Below are positions 16,370 to 26,579 of a DNA stretch of 64,000 nt, piece by piece. Origin of the DNA: Pseudomonadales bacterium (GTDB lineage Bacteria > Pseudomonadota > Gammaproteobacteria > Pseudomonadales > Porticoccaceae). Each line of letters begins with the position of its first letter. The stretch's first letter is position 1. Below the pieces are notes generated by a model. That model saw only the letters and a program-made list of their open reading frames with translations. It was not told the DNA's origin and ran no database searches. The stretch spans positions 372,001 through 436,000 of the forward strand of contig JACKOF010000002.1 of assembly GCA_024234435.1 (NCBI GenBank). The letters run 5' to 3'. The position numbers were made by a program, and so were the translations under genes.

Positions 16370-17914
16370 ATGCAACAACTGAATCCATCCGAAATCAGTG
16401 AAATTATCAAGCAGCGAATTGATACGCTCGATGTTTCATCGGAAGCCCAGAACGAAGGCACGATTGTCTCCGTATCTGATGGTGTAATTCGTATCCACGG
16501 TCTTGCCGACGTTATGTATGGTGAGATGATTGAATTTGAAGGCGGTGTTTATGGCATGGCCCTGAACCTTGAGCGCGACTCTGTTGGCGCGGTGGTTCTC
16601 GGTGACTACCAATCTCTGGCCGAAGGCCAGAAAGCCAAGTGTACAGGCCGTATTCTTGAAGTACCGGTTGGCCCAGAGCTGGAGGGCCGCGTTGTTGATA
16701 CACTGGGCAACCCGATTGATGGTAAGGGTCCGATCAACACTAAATTGACAGATGCACTTGAAAAGGTTGCGCCGGGTGTAATTGCCCGTCAATCGGTTGA
16801 TCAGCCGGTTCAAATCGGCCTTAAAGCGATTGATGCGATGGTGCCAATTGGCAGGGGCCAGCGTGAACTGATTATTGGTGACCGCCAGATTGGTAAATCA
16901 GCCATTGCGGTTGATGCGATTATCAACCAGAAAGGTTCCGGTATTAAGTGTATCTACGTTGCAGTAGGCCAGAAGGCTTCCTCTATCGCGGCAGTTGTAC
17001 GCAAGCTGGAAGAGCATGGTGCAATGGATCACACCATTGTGGTTGCCGCGACAGCATCGGACCCTGCTTCAATGCAATTCCTGGCGCCTTTTGCCGGTTG
17101 CACCATGGGTGAATACTACCGTGACCGCGGTCAGGATGCCCTGATTATTTATGATGATTTGACCAAGCAGGCCTGGGCCTACCGTCAAATCTCCCTGCTG
17201 TTGCGCCGCCCGCCAGGACGTGAAGCCTACCCGGGTGATGTGTTCTATTTGCATTCCCGCCTGCTGGAGCGCGCCGCACGTGTTAATGCCGACTATGTCG
17301 AGAAGTTCACCAATGGTGAAGTGAAGGGCAAAACAGGGTCTTTGACAGCGCTGCCGGTTATTGAAACACAGGCGGGCGACGTATCTGCTTTCGTACCGAC
17401 TAACGTGATTTCAATTACGGATGGTCAGATTTTCCTTGATTCGGACAGCTTTAACGGCGGTATACGCCCTGCGATGGATGCGGGTATTTCTGTATCTCGT
17501 GTGGGTGGTGCAGCTCAGACCAAAATCATGAAAAAACTGTCGGGCGGTATTCGTACGGCACTGGCACAGTATCGTGAACTGGCCGCCTTTTCACAGTTTG
17601 CCTCGGATCTTGATGAAGCAACCAAAGCGCAGCTTGATCACGGTGAGCGAGTTACCGAACTGATGAAGCAAAAGCAGTACTCGCCATTGAGTGTTGCCGA
17701 GATGGGCCTGGTGGTTTACGCCGCAGAGAACGGCTATCTGAAAAATGTCGAAGTCAACAAGGTCGGTGATTTTGAATCTGCCCTGCTCTCTTATGTAAAA
17801 GCCGAGCACGGTGACTTGATTAACAAAGTTAACGATTCCGGCGACTGGAATGCTGATATCGAAGCGGGTTATAAAGCGGCGCTCGATAAATTTGTAGCCA
17901 CTCAAACCTGGTAA
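16370..17914 (+). CDS. atpA: ATP synthase F1 subunit alpha
   Basis: Alpha is the non-catalytic nucleotide-binding subunit. The 514 residues carry P-loop GDRQIGKSA near residue 170, the block RPPGREAYPGDVFYLHSRLL, and the signature PAMDAGISVSRVGGAAQ. The N-terminal MQQLNPSEISEIIKQRI binds delta. Confidence 0.99.
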   Translation: MQQLNPSEISEIIKQRIDTLDVSSEAQNEGTIVSVSDGVIRIHGLADVMYGEMIEFEGGVYGMALNLERDSVGAVVLGDYQSLAEGQKAKCTGRILEVPVGPELEGRVVDTLGNPIDGKGPINTKLTDALEKVAPGVIARQSVDQPVQIGLKAIDAMVPIGRGQRELIIGDRQIGKSAIAVDAIINQKGSGIKCIYVAVGQKASSIAAVVRKLEEHGAMDHTIVVAATASDPASMQFLAPFAGCTMGEYYRDRGQDALIIYDDLTKQAWAYRQISLLLRRPPGREAYPGDVFYLHSRLLERAARVNADYVEKFTNGEVKGKTGSLTALPVIETQAGDVSAFVPTNVISITDGQIFLDSDSFNGGIRPAMDAGISVSRVGGAAQTKIMKKLSGGIRTALAQYRELAAFSQFASDLDEATKAQLDHGERVTELMKQKQYSPLSVAEMGLVVYAAENGYLKNVEVNKVGDFESALLSYVKAEHGDLINKVNDSGDWNADIEAGYKAALDKFVATQTW

Positions 17915-17967
17915 CACTGAAGAGGGGGATTCATGTCCCCCATCTGCTAGAGAATCAGAGATAAGTT

Positions 17968-18828
17968 ATGGCAGTCGGAAAAGAAGTCAGAACAAAAATC
18001 GCCAGTATTCAGAGCACTCAGAAAATCACCAGTGCAATGGAAATGGTGGCCGCAAGTAAAATGCGCCGTGCGCAGGACCGTATGTCGGTGGGTAAGCCCT
18101 ATGCGAATCGTATCCGCCAGGTCGTTGGCCATATTGCCAATGCAGTATCTGAATACAAGCACCAGTATATGGAGCAGCGCGAAGTCAAGCGTGTCGGCTA
18201 CATTATTGTTTCTACCGATCGCGGCCTTTGTGGCGGTTTAAACACCAACCTGTTCAAGGAAGTGATTCGGTCAATGAAAGCCTGGTCTGATCAGGATGTG
18301 GAAATTGATCTTTGCACTATTGGCAACAAGGCATCTGCGTTTTTTGCCAGTATGGGTGGCAATGTTGTTGCCGCGGTGAAAGATATTGGTGACGAGCCGG
18401 TGGCCAACGATTTGATTGGCGGCGTGAAGGTGATGCTCGATGCTTACGACGACGGCAAAATCGATTTGCTGTACGTGGTCAGCAACGAGTTTGTCAACAC
18501 CATGACACAATCGCCAAGTGTTGATCAGCTGTTGCCCTTGCAACAGGCAGAAGATGAGAAGCTCTCCCACCACTGGGATTATCTCTATGAGCCTGATGCT
18601 CAGGAACTGCTGGACGGTTTGCTGGTGCGCTATGTGGAGTCTCAGGTTTTTCAGGGTGTTGTGGAGAACAAGGCCTGTGAACAGGCTTCACGAATGATCG
18701 CAATGAAAAACGCAACAGAAAATGCGGGCGAACTGATCGACGAATTACAGCTGATTTATAACAAGGCCCGCCAGGCGGCAATTACTCAGGAACTGTCTGA
18801 GATTGTTGGCGGTGCGGCTGCGGTTTAA
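17968..18828 (+). CDS. atpG: ATP synthase F1 subunit gamma
   Basis: Gamma is the central rotor shaft. The 286 residues have the conserved ends: N-terminal VRTKIASIQSTQKITSAMEM followed by VAASKMRRAQ, and C-terminal ASRMIAMKNATENAGELIDE with the YNKARQAAITQEL helix. Confidence 0.99.
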   Translation: MAVGKEVRTKIASIQSTQKITSAMEMVAASKMRRAQDRMSVGKPYANRIRQVVGHIANAVSEYKHQYMEQREVKRVGYIIVSTDRGLCGGLNTNLFKEVIRSMKAWSDQDVEIDLCTIGNKASAFFASMGGNVVAAVKDIGDEPVANDLIGGVKVMLDAYDDGKIDLLYVVSNEFVNTMTQSPSVDQLLPLQQAEDEKLSHHWDYLYEPDAQELLDGLLVRYVESQVFQGVVENKACEQASRMIAMKNATENAGELIDELQLIYNKARQAAITQELSEIVGGAAAV

Positions 18829-18889
18829 CAAATTTAATTTAGAAATGGGGTCAGTGTTATAGCTGTCCACACAGAAAGAGGAACTGGAA

Positions 18890-20287
18890 ATGAGTAGCGG
18901 ACGTATCGTACAAATCATTGGTGCGGTGATTGACGTGGAATTCCCACGCGATCAGGTTCCCAGTGTATATGACGCTTTGATGGTTGATGAGAAAGGTCTG
19001 ACTCTGGAGGTCCAGCAGCAACTGGGTGATGGTGTGGTTCGCGCCATTGCCATGGGTTCTTCCGAAGGTGTAAGTCGTGGTCTGGCGGTCAGCAACACCA
19101 ATGGCCCGATCAAGGTGCCTGTGGGTATCGAGACGTTGGGTCGCATCATGGATGTACTGGGTAACCCGATTGATGAAAAAGGTGAAATTGGCGAAAAAGA
19201 ACGCGCCTCCATTCACCGCAAACCACCAGCCTATGACGAACTGTCGGCTTCTGCGGACCTGCTGGAAACCGGGATCAAGGTAATCGACCTGGTCTGCCCG
19301 TTTGCCAAGGGTGGTAAGGTTGGCCTGTTCGGTGGTGCCGGTGTAGGTAAAACCGTTAACATGATGGAATTGATTAACAACATCGCAACCGAGCACTCCG
19401 GTCTGTCTGTATTTGCCGGTGTGGGTGAGCGTACTCGTGAAGGGAATGACTTCTACTACGAGATGCAGGAATCCGGAGTTGTGAATGTTGAAACACCAAG
19501 CGAATCAAAAGTAGCTATGGTTTACGGTCAGATGAACGAGCCACCAGGAAACAGATTGCGTGTGGCGCTGACCGGATTGACAATGGCTGAAAAGTTTCGT
19601 GACGAAGGCAAAGATGTACTGCTGTTTGTTGATAACATCTACCGTTACACACTTGCCGGAACCGAGGTTTCTGCACTATTGGGCCGTATGCCTTCTGCGG
19701 TGGGTTACCAGCCGACGCTGGCGGAAGAAATGGGTGTCTTGCAAGAGCGTATTACTTCCACCAAAACGGGTTCTATTACCTCTGTTCAGGCGGTTTATGT
19801 ACCTGCGGATGATTTGACGGATCCCTCACCTGCAACGACCTTTGCTCACCTCGACTCCACTGTTGTATTGAGCCGTGATATTGCATCCAAGGGTATTTAC
19901 CCTGCGGTAGACCCTCTGGATTCCACTTCTCGCCAGCTTGATCCGTTAATTATTGGTACCGAGCATTATGAAGTGGCACGTGGCGTTCAAACCGTACTGC
20001 AGCGTTATAAAGAGCTGAAAGACATTATTGCGATTCTGGGTATGGACGAACTGTCTGAAGAAGACAAGCAAGTGGTTGCCCGCGCCCGTAAGATCGAACG
20101 CTTCTTGTCACAACCTTTCCATGTTGCGGAAGTGTTTACCGGTTCGCCGGGTAAATACGTCTCTCTGAAAGATACCATTGCAGGCTTTAAAGGCATTTTG
20201 GCCGGTGATTATGACAACCTGCCAGAGCAGGCTTTCTATATGGTTGGCTCCATTGACGAAGCAGTGGAAAAAGCCAAAAAGCTGTAA
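18890..20287 (+). CDS. atpD: ATP synthase F1 subunit beta (catalytic)
   Basis: Beta carries the catalytic sites. The 465 residues include P-loop GGAGVGKT at 148-155, the GERTREGNDFY segment with the catalytic glutamate, DNIYRYTLAGTEVSALLGR, and the signature PAVDPLDSTSR. It is very close to the E. coli protein over its length. Confidence 0.99.
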   Translation: MSSGRIVQIIGAVIDVEFPRDQVPSVYDALMVDEKGLTLEVQQQLGDGVVRAIAMGSSEGVSRGLAVSNTNGPIKVPVGIETLGRIMDVLGNPIDEKGEIGEKERASIHRKPPAYDELSASADLLETGIKVIDLVCPFAKGGKVGLFGGAGVGKTVNMMELINNIATEHSGLSVFAGVGERTREGNDFYYEMQESGVVNVETPSESKVAMVYGQMNEPPGNRLRVALTGLTMAEKFRDEGKDVLLFVDNIYRYTLAGTEVSALLGRMPSAVGYQPTLAEEMGVLQERITSTKTGSITSVQAVYVPADDLTDPSPATTFAHLDSTVVLSRDIASKGIYPAVDPLDSTSRQLDPLIIGTEHYEVARGVQTVLQRYKELKDIIAILGMDELSEEDKQVVARARKIERFLSQPFHVAEVFTGSPGKYVSLKDTIAGFKGILAGDYDNLPEQAFYMVGSIDEAVEKAKKL

Positions 20288-20318
20288 GTATTCCAGAGGC
20301 TAGAAAGAGCGATACAAT

Positions 20319-20747
20319 ATGTCTATGACAGTTCATTGCGACATAGTAAGTGCAGACCAGTCCCTTTACTCAGGGCTGGTTGAAATGGTTGTTGCTACCG
20401 GCTCGCAGGGTGAGTTGGGTGTGACGTTTGGCCACGCACCGCTGCTAACCGACCTGAAGCCCGGCCCGGTTCGTATCATCCTGCAAAACGGTGAAGAAGA
20501 GCTTTATTACCTGTCGGGCGGTTATCTCGAAGTTCAACCGGACAGGGTTTCCATTCTGGCGGACTCAGCATTGCGTGCCGATGACCTTGATGAAGCGGCC
20601 GCCCTGGAAGCAAAATCACAGGCAGAGCACGAAATTTCAAATCAGAGCGGTGAGTTCGATTATTCAAGGGCGATATCGGAGCTTGCAGCTGCGGCCGCAC
20701 AGTTGCGGACGATTGAACAACTGCGCAGGAAGTTAGGTAAGGGCTGA
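20319..20747 (+). CDS. atpC: ATP synthase F1 subunit epsilon
   Basis: Epsilon links gamma to the c-ring and inhibits ATP hydrolysis. The 142 residues start VHCDIVSADQSLYSG and contain GELGVTFGHAPLLTDLKPG and GGYLEVQPDRVSILAD, then a C-terminal two-helix domain. It is the last gene of the operon, followed by a clear terminator. Confidence 0.97.
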   Translation: MSMTVHCDIVSADQSLYSGLVEMVVATGSQGELGVTFGHAPLLTDLKPGPVRIILQNGEEELYYLSGGYLEVQPDRVSILADSALRADDLDEAAALEAKSQAEHEISNQSGEFDYSRAISELAAAAAQLRTIEQLRRKLGKG

Positions 20748-20779
20748 TATTTTCGATAAAAGAATGACGATATTTAAAA

Positions 20780-20805
20780 GGGTGGCATTTAGCCACCCTT
20801 TTTTT
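20780..20805 (+). terminator. Rho-independent terminator of the atp operon
   Basis: GGGTGGC and GCCACCC form a 7-bp perfect stem with a 5-nt loop, followed by seven T residues, 33 bp after the atpC stop. Confidence 0.92.
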
Positions 20806-20919
20806 GTCAACAAAATAGCTTTTCATCTGAGTCATGCGCCGGTAATCATCCGAATCTACCCTTTAATGGTAGCGCATCGTACAATGCGCGCTGAAAAACA
20901 AATGATTCAGAATATGATT

Positions 20920-22284
20920 ATGCCTACAGATATTGTCATCCTTGCTGCCGGCAAGGGCACACGGATGAAGTCGCAACACCCCAAAGTACTACATCACCTG
21001 GCGGGCAAACCACTGCTTCAACATGTGGTTGATGCTGCGCGCACAATTGATGATGCCCGCATGATTGTTGTTACCGGCCACGGCTCGGAGCAGGTTCGCT
21101 CGGTGGTTGTTGGCAGCGACTTGACTTACGTTGAACAAGCTGAACAGCACGGTACGGCGCATGCTGTTCAGCAGGCAGTACCAGCGCTGCGTAACAACAG
21201 CGTCGTACTGATTCTTTATGGCGACGTGCCGTTGATCTCGCCACAAACCATTAAGAATATGTTAAATGCGGTTGATGAAAACAGCATTGCGCTGTTAACA
21301 GTTAAGTTGGCGGACCCAACAGGGTATGGCCGTATTATTCGCGACAGCCAGGGGCAGGTAGCAGCCATTGTCGAACAAAAAGACGCTTTACCTGATCAGT
21401 TAAAAATAAACGAGGTTAATACCGGGGTTCTTGCTCTGGGTGGCAGCCAGCTAAATGAGTGGCTGCCAAAAATTGGCAATAACAATGCACAGGGCGAGTA
21501 TTATCTTACCGATATCATCGCCATTGCCCGTGAAGCAGGGTTTTGTGTTGCAACATGCAGTCCGTTGTCAGAACAGGAAGTCGAGGGGGTTAATAATCGC
21601 CAGCAACTTGGTGACCTTGAACGATATTACCAAAGAGAGCAGGCCCGACAGCTAATGGCGGAAGGCAACACCCTTGCCGACCCATCCAGAATTGATGTGC
21701 GGGGATCGCTGAAAACAGGTACCGACAATTATATCGACGTAAACTGTGTCTTTGTTGGTCAGGTCACCATCGGTAGCAATATTACGATCGGCCCGAACTG
21801 TATGATTGTGAACAGCAGTATTGCCGACGGCGCAGAAATAAAAGCCAACTCGGTTGTTGAAGAGACAGAGGTTGGTCCCAAAACATCGGTTGGCCCCTTT
21901 GCCCGCTTGCGACCGGGTACGGTTCTGGCCGAAGGTGCCAAGGTGGGTAACTTTGTTGAAACCAAAAAAGCGGTGGTGGGCAAGGGCAGTAAAATCAACC
22001 ACCTCAGTTATGTCGGCGATGCAGAATTGGGTGAAGGCGTGAACGTTGGTGCCGGAACCATCACCTGTAACTATGATGGTGTAAACAAAAGCCGTACCGA
22101 AATTGGCGATAAGGCATTTATTGGTTCCAACACATCACTGGTAGCGCCGGTAAAAATTGGTGCCGGAGCAACCATTGGTGCCGGTTCTACAATCAATCAG
22201 GATGTTTCGGGGGAGCAGCTCGCAGTTGCCAGAGCCAAACAGCAGAATATCAGCGGCTGGAGTCGTCCAGAAAAAAAATCCTAG
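20920..22284 (+). CDS. glmU: Bifunctional UDP-GlcNAc pyrophosphorylase / GlcN-1-P acetyltransferase
   Basis: GlmU makes UDP-GlcNAc for peptidoglycan and LPS. From the ATG at 20920 it has 454 residues, close to the E. coli 456. The N-terminal uridyltransferase domain shows LAAGKGTRMKSQHPKVLH and LYGDVPLI; the C-terminal left-handed beta-helix has many hexapeptide repeats and NVGAGTITCNYDGVNK. The reading frame is open upstream as far as the terminator, but that part encodes unrelated residues. Upstream in-frame ATGs at 20902 and 20914 are possible, and no start has a strong ribosome-binding site. Confidence 0.95.
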   Translation: MPTDIVILAAGKGTRMKSQHPKVLHHLAGKPLLQHVVDAARTIDDARMIVVTGHGSEQVRSVVVGSDLTYVEQAEQHGTAHAVQQAVPALRNNSVVLILYGDVPLISPQTIKNMLNAVDENSIALLTVKLADPTGYGRIIRDSQGQVAAIVEQKDALPDQLKINEVNTGVLALGGSQLNEWLPKIGNNNAQGEYYLTDIIAIAREAGFCVATCSPLSEQEVEGVNNRQQLGDLERYYQREQARQLMAEGNTLADPSRIDVRGSLKTGTDNYIDVNCVFVGQVTIGSNITIGPNCMIVNSSIADGAEIKANSVVEETEVGPKTSVGPFARLRPGTVLAEGAKVGNFVETKKAVVGKGSKINHLSYVGDAELGEGVNVGAGTITCNYDGVNKSRTEIGDKAFIGSNTSLVAPVKIGAGATIGAGSTINQDVSGEQLAVARAKQQNISGWSRPEKKS

Positions 22285-22357
22285 TCTATTCCGGTTCAGG
22301 GTTGCGTAGCAGCAAAAGTGCCGGAAGCAGTTATCAGTCAAGAGGTTAGCCGAGTAT

Positions 22358-24187
22358 ATGTGTGGAATCGTAGGCGCAGTAGCACAAAGGAATGTCACGG
22401 GCATTCTCATCGAGGGTTTGAGGCGGCTCGAGTACCGGGGATATGACTCTGCCGGTGTTGCGGTACTGGATTCCCAAGGTAGCCTGCAGGCGCGGAAAAA
22501 TCAGGGTAAAGTGGCCGCTCTTGAAGCCACACTAAAACAGTTTCCTGCCCGGGGCCGTCTCGGAATTGCCCATACTCGATGGGCAACCCATGGTGTTCCG
22601 AGCGAAGTGAATGCGCACCCTCACCTCTCTGATGAAGTGGCCGTTGTTCACAACGGCATCATTGAAAATCATGATCAATTGCGGAAAGAGTTACAGGCAG
22701 AAGGCTACCGGTTTGTTTCTGAAACTGACACGGAAGTAGCGGCTCACCTGATTCACCTCAATCTGAAAACCAGTAGCTGTTTGCGTGAAGCGGTTAAAAA
22801 AACCATTGCCCGCCTTGAGGGTGCCTATGCCCTCGGTGTTATTCACGCCAGTGAGCCGGGAGTCCTGGTGGGTGCTCGCAGCGGCAGCCCGTTAGTATTA
22901 GGTGTTGGTATTGAAGAAAACTTTATTGCCTCGGACCAGATGGCTCTGCGTCAGGTGACGGATCGATTCGTATTTCTGGAAGAAGGTGATCTGGTCGAGC
23001 TAACCCAGACAGGCTACAAAATTTTTGATGCCGCAGGCAATGAGGCGAACAGAGCCATTTCCAAGCTGGCCGAGGCGGATGATGTTGCCGATAAAGGATT
23101 TTATCGGCATTACATGATGAAAGAAATTTTCGAGCAGCCAAAGGTCATCCAGAACACCCTGCAAGGGCGAATCAGCGAGCGGCGTGTGTTGCCCGAAGCG
23201 TTTGGTGCAGAAGCGAATGCTATCTTTCCCAGGGTGAAACAGGTGCATATTGTCGCCTGTGGCACCAGCTACCATGCAGGTCTGGTTGCGAAATACTGGA
23301 TTGAAGGTTGGGCGGGGGTCTCTTGCCAGGTCGAAGTTGCCAGCGAATATCGCTATCGCACGGTCGTAGTACCGGAGAATACGCTGTTTATGAGCATTTC
23401 CCAGTCCGGGGAAACAGCCGACACGCTGGCGGCGCTCCAGGCGGCTAAAGCTGCCGGGTATCTCGCCAGCCTGACAATTTGTAACGTTGCAAACAGTTCG
23501 CTGGTAAGAGAGTCCGATCTTTCGCTGATGACGCATGCGGGGCCGGAAATTGGCGTGGCTTCAACCAAGGCGTTCACTACTCAGCTTGTGGCTTTACAGT
23601 TGTTCTGTATTGGTTTGGCGCGTAGCCATGGTATGAGCGAAGAAATTGAAAGTGATCTTGTTGCCGCCCTGCACAAACTTCCCGCACTCTGCGAGCAGAC
23701 CCTGGCACTGGATGCGGAAATTGAAAAAACGTTCGAATGTTTTGCCGACAAACACCATTCCCTGTTTTTGGGCCGTGGCGAACAATACCCGGTTGCGCTG
23801 GAAGGTGCATTGAAACTCAAGGAAATTTCCTATATTCACGCAGAAGCCTATCCTTCCGGGGAGTTGAAACACGGACCTCTGGCGCTGGTGGATGCCGATA
23901 TGCCGGTAGTTGCCGTAGCGCCCAATAATGAATTACTCGAAAAACTCAAATCCAACCTGCATGAAGTCAAGGCTCGGGGCGGAGAGCTATTTGTGTTTGC
24001 CGATAAAGATGCCGGTTTCGAGAATGAGCCGGGTGTGACGGTGCTCAATGTACCTCATGTGCCGGAAAGCCTTGAGCCCATTATTTATACCCTGCCCTTA
24101 CAGTTGCTTTCCTACCATGTAGCGGTGCTGAAAGGAACAGATGTGGATCAGCCACGCAATTTGGCTAAGTCGGTGACAGTAGAATAA
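22358..24187 (+). CDS. glmS: Glutamine-fructose-6-phosphate aminotransferase (isomerizing)
   Basis: GlmS converts fructose-6-P and glutamine to glucosamine-6-P, the first step of the hexosamine pathway feeding GlmU. The 609 residues start MCGIVGAV, with Cys2 as the Ntn-amidotransferase nucleophile, then two SIS domains (SISQSGETADTLAAL; SYIHAEAYPSGELKHGPLAL). The C-terminus PRNLAKSVTVE is canonical. It lies 73 bp after glmU, and no ribozyme-like leader fits in that gap. Confidence 0.98.
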   Translation: MCGIVGAVAQRNVTGILIEGLRRLEYRGYDSAGVAVLDSQGSLQARKNQGKVAALEATLKQFPARGRLGIAHTRWATHGVPSEVNAHPHLSDEVAVVHNGIIENHDQLRKELQAEGYRFVSETDTEVAAHLIHLNLKTSSCLREAVKKTIARLEGAYALGVIHASEPGVLVGARSGSPLVLGVGIEENFIASDQMALRQVTDRFVFLEEGDLVELTQTGYKIFDAAGNEANRAISKLAEADDVADKGFYRHYMMKEIFEQPKVIQNTLQGRISERRVLPEAFGAEANAIFPRVKQVHIVACGTSYHAGLVAKYWIEGWAGVSCQVEVASEYRYRTVVVPENTLFMSISQSGETADTLAALQAAKAAGYLASLTICNVANSSLVRESDLSLMTHAGPEIGVASTKAFTTQLVALQLFCIGLARSHGMSEEIESDLVAALHKLPALCEQTLALDAEIEKTFECFADKHHSLFLGRGEQYPVALEGALKLKEISYIHAEAYPSGELKHGPLALVDADMPVVAVAPNNELLEKLKSNLHEVKARGGELFVFADKDAGFENEPGVTVLNVPHVPESLEPIIYTLPLQLLSYHVAVLKGTDVDQPRNLAKSVTVE

Positions 24188-24225
24188 AAAAGAGTCCTTT
24201 ATTGGAAGACAAGCAAATACGGTTT

Positions 24226-24259
24226 GGGGCACTGAAATAATAGTTTCAGCGCCCCTTTT
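24226..24259. terminator. Terminator between glmS and the convergent araC-type gene
   Basis: GGGGCACTGAAA and TTTCAGCGCCCC form a 12-bp stem with one mismatch and a 6-nt loop, followed by TTTT on the plus strand. It serves glmS and could act on the opposite strand as well, since the regulator gene ends 13 bp away. Confidence 0.85.
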
Positions 24260-24271
24260 GCATGTTCAGGC

Positions 24272-25174
24272 TTAACCACTGTTGGTGGCATATTCTGTTG
24301 GCGCAAAACCGGTTAATGTTTTAAATGTAGCTGAAAAATGGGACTGATTGCTAAAGCCAACTTCGTAGGCGATTTCAGTAACACTGAGCTTAGCCTGCAA
24401 CAATAAATCCATGGCACGAGCAATCCGGCGCTGCAGAATAAACTGGTGCGGAGATACTCCAAGCTTTGCCGTGAACTCCCGTGCGAACAAGGACCTGCTG
24501 ACCTTTGTTTGTGTCGCCAACTCCTTCAGTGACAACTTTTCTGCCAGATGAACCTCGATAAAGTTTAACAAGGCATCAAAATCGATGGCCTTGGTGCGGT
24601 GTCTTGTCCGGGGGGCGACACGAAGCTGGCGGGATGGCGACTCATCTGCAATGCGAGCGAGCTGAAAAATCAGCGAATCGAACAGCTGTGAGAAATATCG
24701 GAATTCATCACTTGGTGGCTCCTCTATAGCTCTAATCAGCGTTTTGACCGTGGCAAAAACATAATCGTCCCGATGTGCAAAAATATGGTCAGGAAGGCCC
24801 AGCAGTCGGAACCAGGGGCCAGGCTCTCTTGGGGGGGGTGCATCTGGTGGGAAAACGACCGTAACGAACTCCATAACACTGTGGGTGTGCAAGCGGATGC
24901 CCTGCTCGCGGGGGATTAGCGTAATATCTCCGGGTTTTGAAGAATATTTTCGGGAGCTGTTCTTTGTCAGCAAGTGGACATTTCGAGAGCCTGACAAGTG
25001 AACGAGCAGGACCAGTTCACGCATTTCAGGTATGTGTACTTCACCAGGATTGCCTGCCGTGTTCCAACCATAGAGAGCCACGCCTTTGCGCAACTTGCTG
25101 TTGCGCACAATAGATGGCTCCATCTTGCAAGCCTGCCCGAATGCCTCAACTGCGGGAACACTGGAAACTATCAT
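24272..25174 (-). CDS. AraC family transcriptional regulator
   Basis: About 300 residues. The N-terminal half looks like a cupin-type ligand domain (PGEVHIPEMRELVLLVHLSG, then KPGDITLIPREQG). The C-terminal half has two helix-turn-helix motifs (LSLKELATQTKVSRSLFARE and LSVTEIAYEVGFSNQSHFSA) and the family ending FKTLTGFAPTEY. I chose the ATG at 25174, which has a GGAG 8 nt upstream; a GTG at 25204 would add 10 residues. It is divergent from the sulfotransferase cluster, so it probably controls that cluster in response to its substrate. The inducer is unknown. Confidence 0.88.
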   Translation of the reverse strand: MIVSSVPAVEAFGQACKMEPSIVRNSKLRKGVALYGWNTAGNPGEVHIPEMRELVLLVHLSGSRNVHLLTKNSSRKYSSKPGDITLIPREQGIRLHTHSVMEFVTVVFPPDAPPPREPGPWFRLLGLPDHIFAHRDDYVFATVKTLIRAIEEPPSDEFRYFSQLFDSLIFQLARIADESPSRQLRVAPRTRHRTKAIDFDALLNFIEVHLAEKLSLKELATQTKVSRSLFAREFTAKLGVSPHQFILQRRIARAMDLLLQAKLSVTEIAYEVGFSNQSHFSATFKTLTGFAPTEYATNSG

Positions 25175-25355
25175 GGAGGTCTCTCCGGATAACTGTTTGA
25201 TCACAGATTTGGCTGGCGGCGCAGATAAGTTTAGCCTTATTGTGGACGATTTCGAACGTCAACGGGACAAATTTAATATGAGTGGTTCCCATACGCAACT
25301 ATGATTTGATCAAACAATAAAAAAGAATTGGGTTTGCCAGTGTTTAGGGGGAAAA

Positions 25356-26531
25356 ATGTCAGAAGTACAAACACCTGAAATTCCAAAAACAGTTGATGGT
25401 TTGTTGGCTGCAGCAACTGCGCAAGCAGGCTTGGACGACTTTGGCGATCGCCACTTTATAACAGGGCTGAGCAAGTTTATTGAGTCGGCCAATGACGATG
25501 CACAGCTCAACCCTCTTGGTGAGCAAATGGTTTACGGCGGCATACTAAACCTGCTGATCAATCGTTTGCGATATGTTCAGGATATAAAAGATCACCCGGA
25601 AATTCTGAGCGAAAAAATAATTAAACCGATCATTATTCTCGGCTTGCCCCGAACGGGAACCAGTAAACTTCAGCGGGTTTTATCTGCAGACCCTGAAGTT
25701 CAGCGCATGGATTACTGGCGCACGATTAACCCGGCGCCATTCCCTGATGAAGAACCGGGTCATCCGAAGGGCCGTATCGAGGCGGCGCTGGCTGTGGAAG
25801 AAATGCTATCGACACAATTCCCCGGTTGGATGGCCCGTCACCCAACCGAAGCTCTGGAGCCAGACGAAGAGTTACATCTGATGCATGGTTCGTTTGAGTG
25901 CATGGTGTCCTGGTTGTTTGCCCGCACACCCTCTTATTACGACTACATCAGCCATTGTGATCAAAGGCCGATGTATCAGCACCTTTACCAGCAAATGCAA
26001 TACCTGCAATGGCAGGACGGTGGTGCCAGGGGGCGTCCGTGGATCATGAAGTCACCCGTGCATATTCGTTCTCTTGATGTGGTGTTAGAGACGTTTCCCG
26101 ACGCAGTGTTGGTGCACTGTCACCGGGATTTGCAAAAAGTCATTCCCTCTTTTGCTTCATTGATTGTGGAAGCGCGCAGCATTGCCAGTGATCACGTTGA
26201 CCCAGTTGTGGTTGGCAGTGAAATGTTCGAATACTGGGCCAGCTCACTGGGTCGCTACCTGATAGAACGGGAAAAGCTGTCAGCAGACCGGATTATGGAT
26301 GTGCAGTTTGAAGAAATCACCAGCGATATTGTCGGGGTGATAGCTCAAATCTATGAGCGCGCGGGTCGTGAGCTGACCCCCGAAGCCATAGCGGCATTTA
26401 AGGATCACGAAGCACGCAGGCCGGAACACCACTGGGGAGCCTACACTTACTCGGCGGCTGACTATGGCTATACACAGGCGATGATTGAGAAACGTTTCAC
26501 TGCCTATCGACAGCAGTTTCTCAACCCATGA
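25356..26531 (+). CDS. Sulfotransferase-fold protein (Sulfotransfer_3-like)
   Basis: This 391-residue protein carries the PAPS 5'-phosphosulfate loop PIIILGLPRTGTSKLQ at about residues 91-106 and a 3'-phosphate-type motif VLVHCHRDLQKVIPSF at about 251-266. Such proteins transfer sulfate from PAPS to hydroxyl groups, but many bacterial members of this branch have no tested activity. It is the first gene after the divergent AraC regulator and is followed by a DUF1214 gene after 48 bp. The substrate may be a hydrophobic alcohol, phenol or sterol (inference from the neighbours). No PAPS synthesis genes are nearby. Confidence 0.8.
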   Translation: MSEVQTPEIPKTVDGLLAAATAQAGLDDFGDRHFITGLSKFIESANDDAQLNPLGEQMVYGGILNLLINRLRYVQDIKDHPEILSEKIIKPIIILGLPRTGTSKLQRVLSADPEVQRMDYWRTINPAPFPDEEPGHPKGRIEAALAVEEMLSTQFPGWMARHPTEALEPDEELHLMHGSFECMVSWLFARTPSYYDYISHCDQRPMYQHLYQQMQYLQWQDGGARGRPWIMKSPVHIRSLDVVLETFPDAVLVHCHRDLQKVIPSFASLIVEARSIASDHVDPVVVGSEMFEYWASSLGRYLIEREKLSADRIMDVQFEEITSDIVGVIAQIYERAGRELTPEAIAAFKDHEARRPEHHWGAYTYSAADYGYTQAMIEKRFTAYRQQFLNP

Positions 26532-26579
26532 CATTCGTTCAGAAGGCAAAAAACAGATTGAACCAACAGGAGTTTAATA

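Noticed and set aside
25196..25314. TTTGATCA at 25196-25203 and TTTGATCAAA at 25305-25314 flanking the AraC/sulfotransferase promoter gap.
   Set aside because: Too short and AT-rich to call AraC operators; AraC-type sites are usually longer direct repeats.
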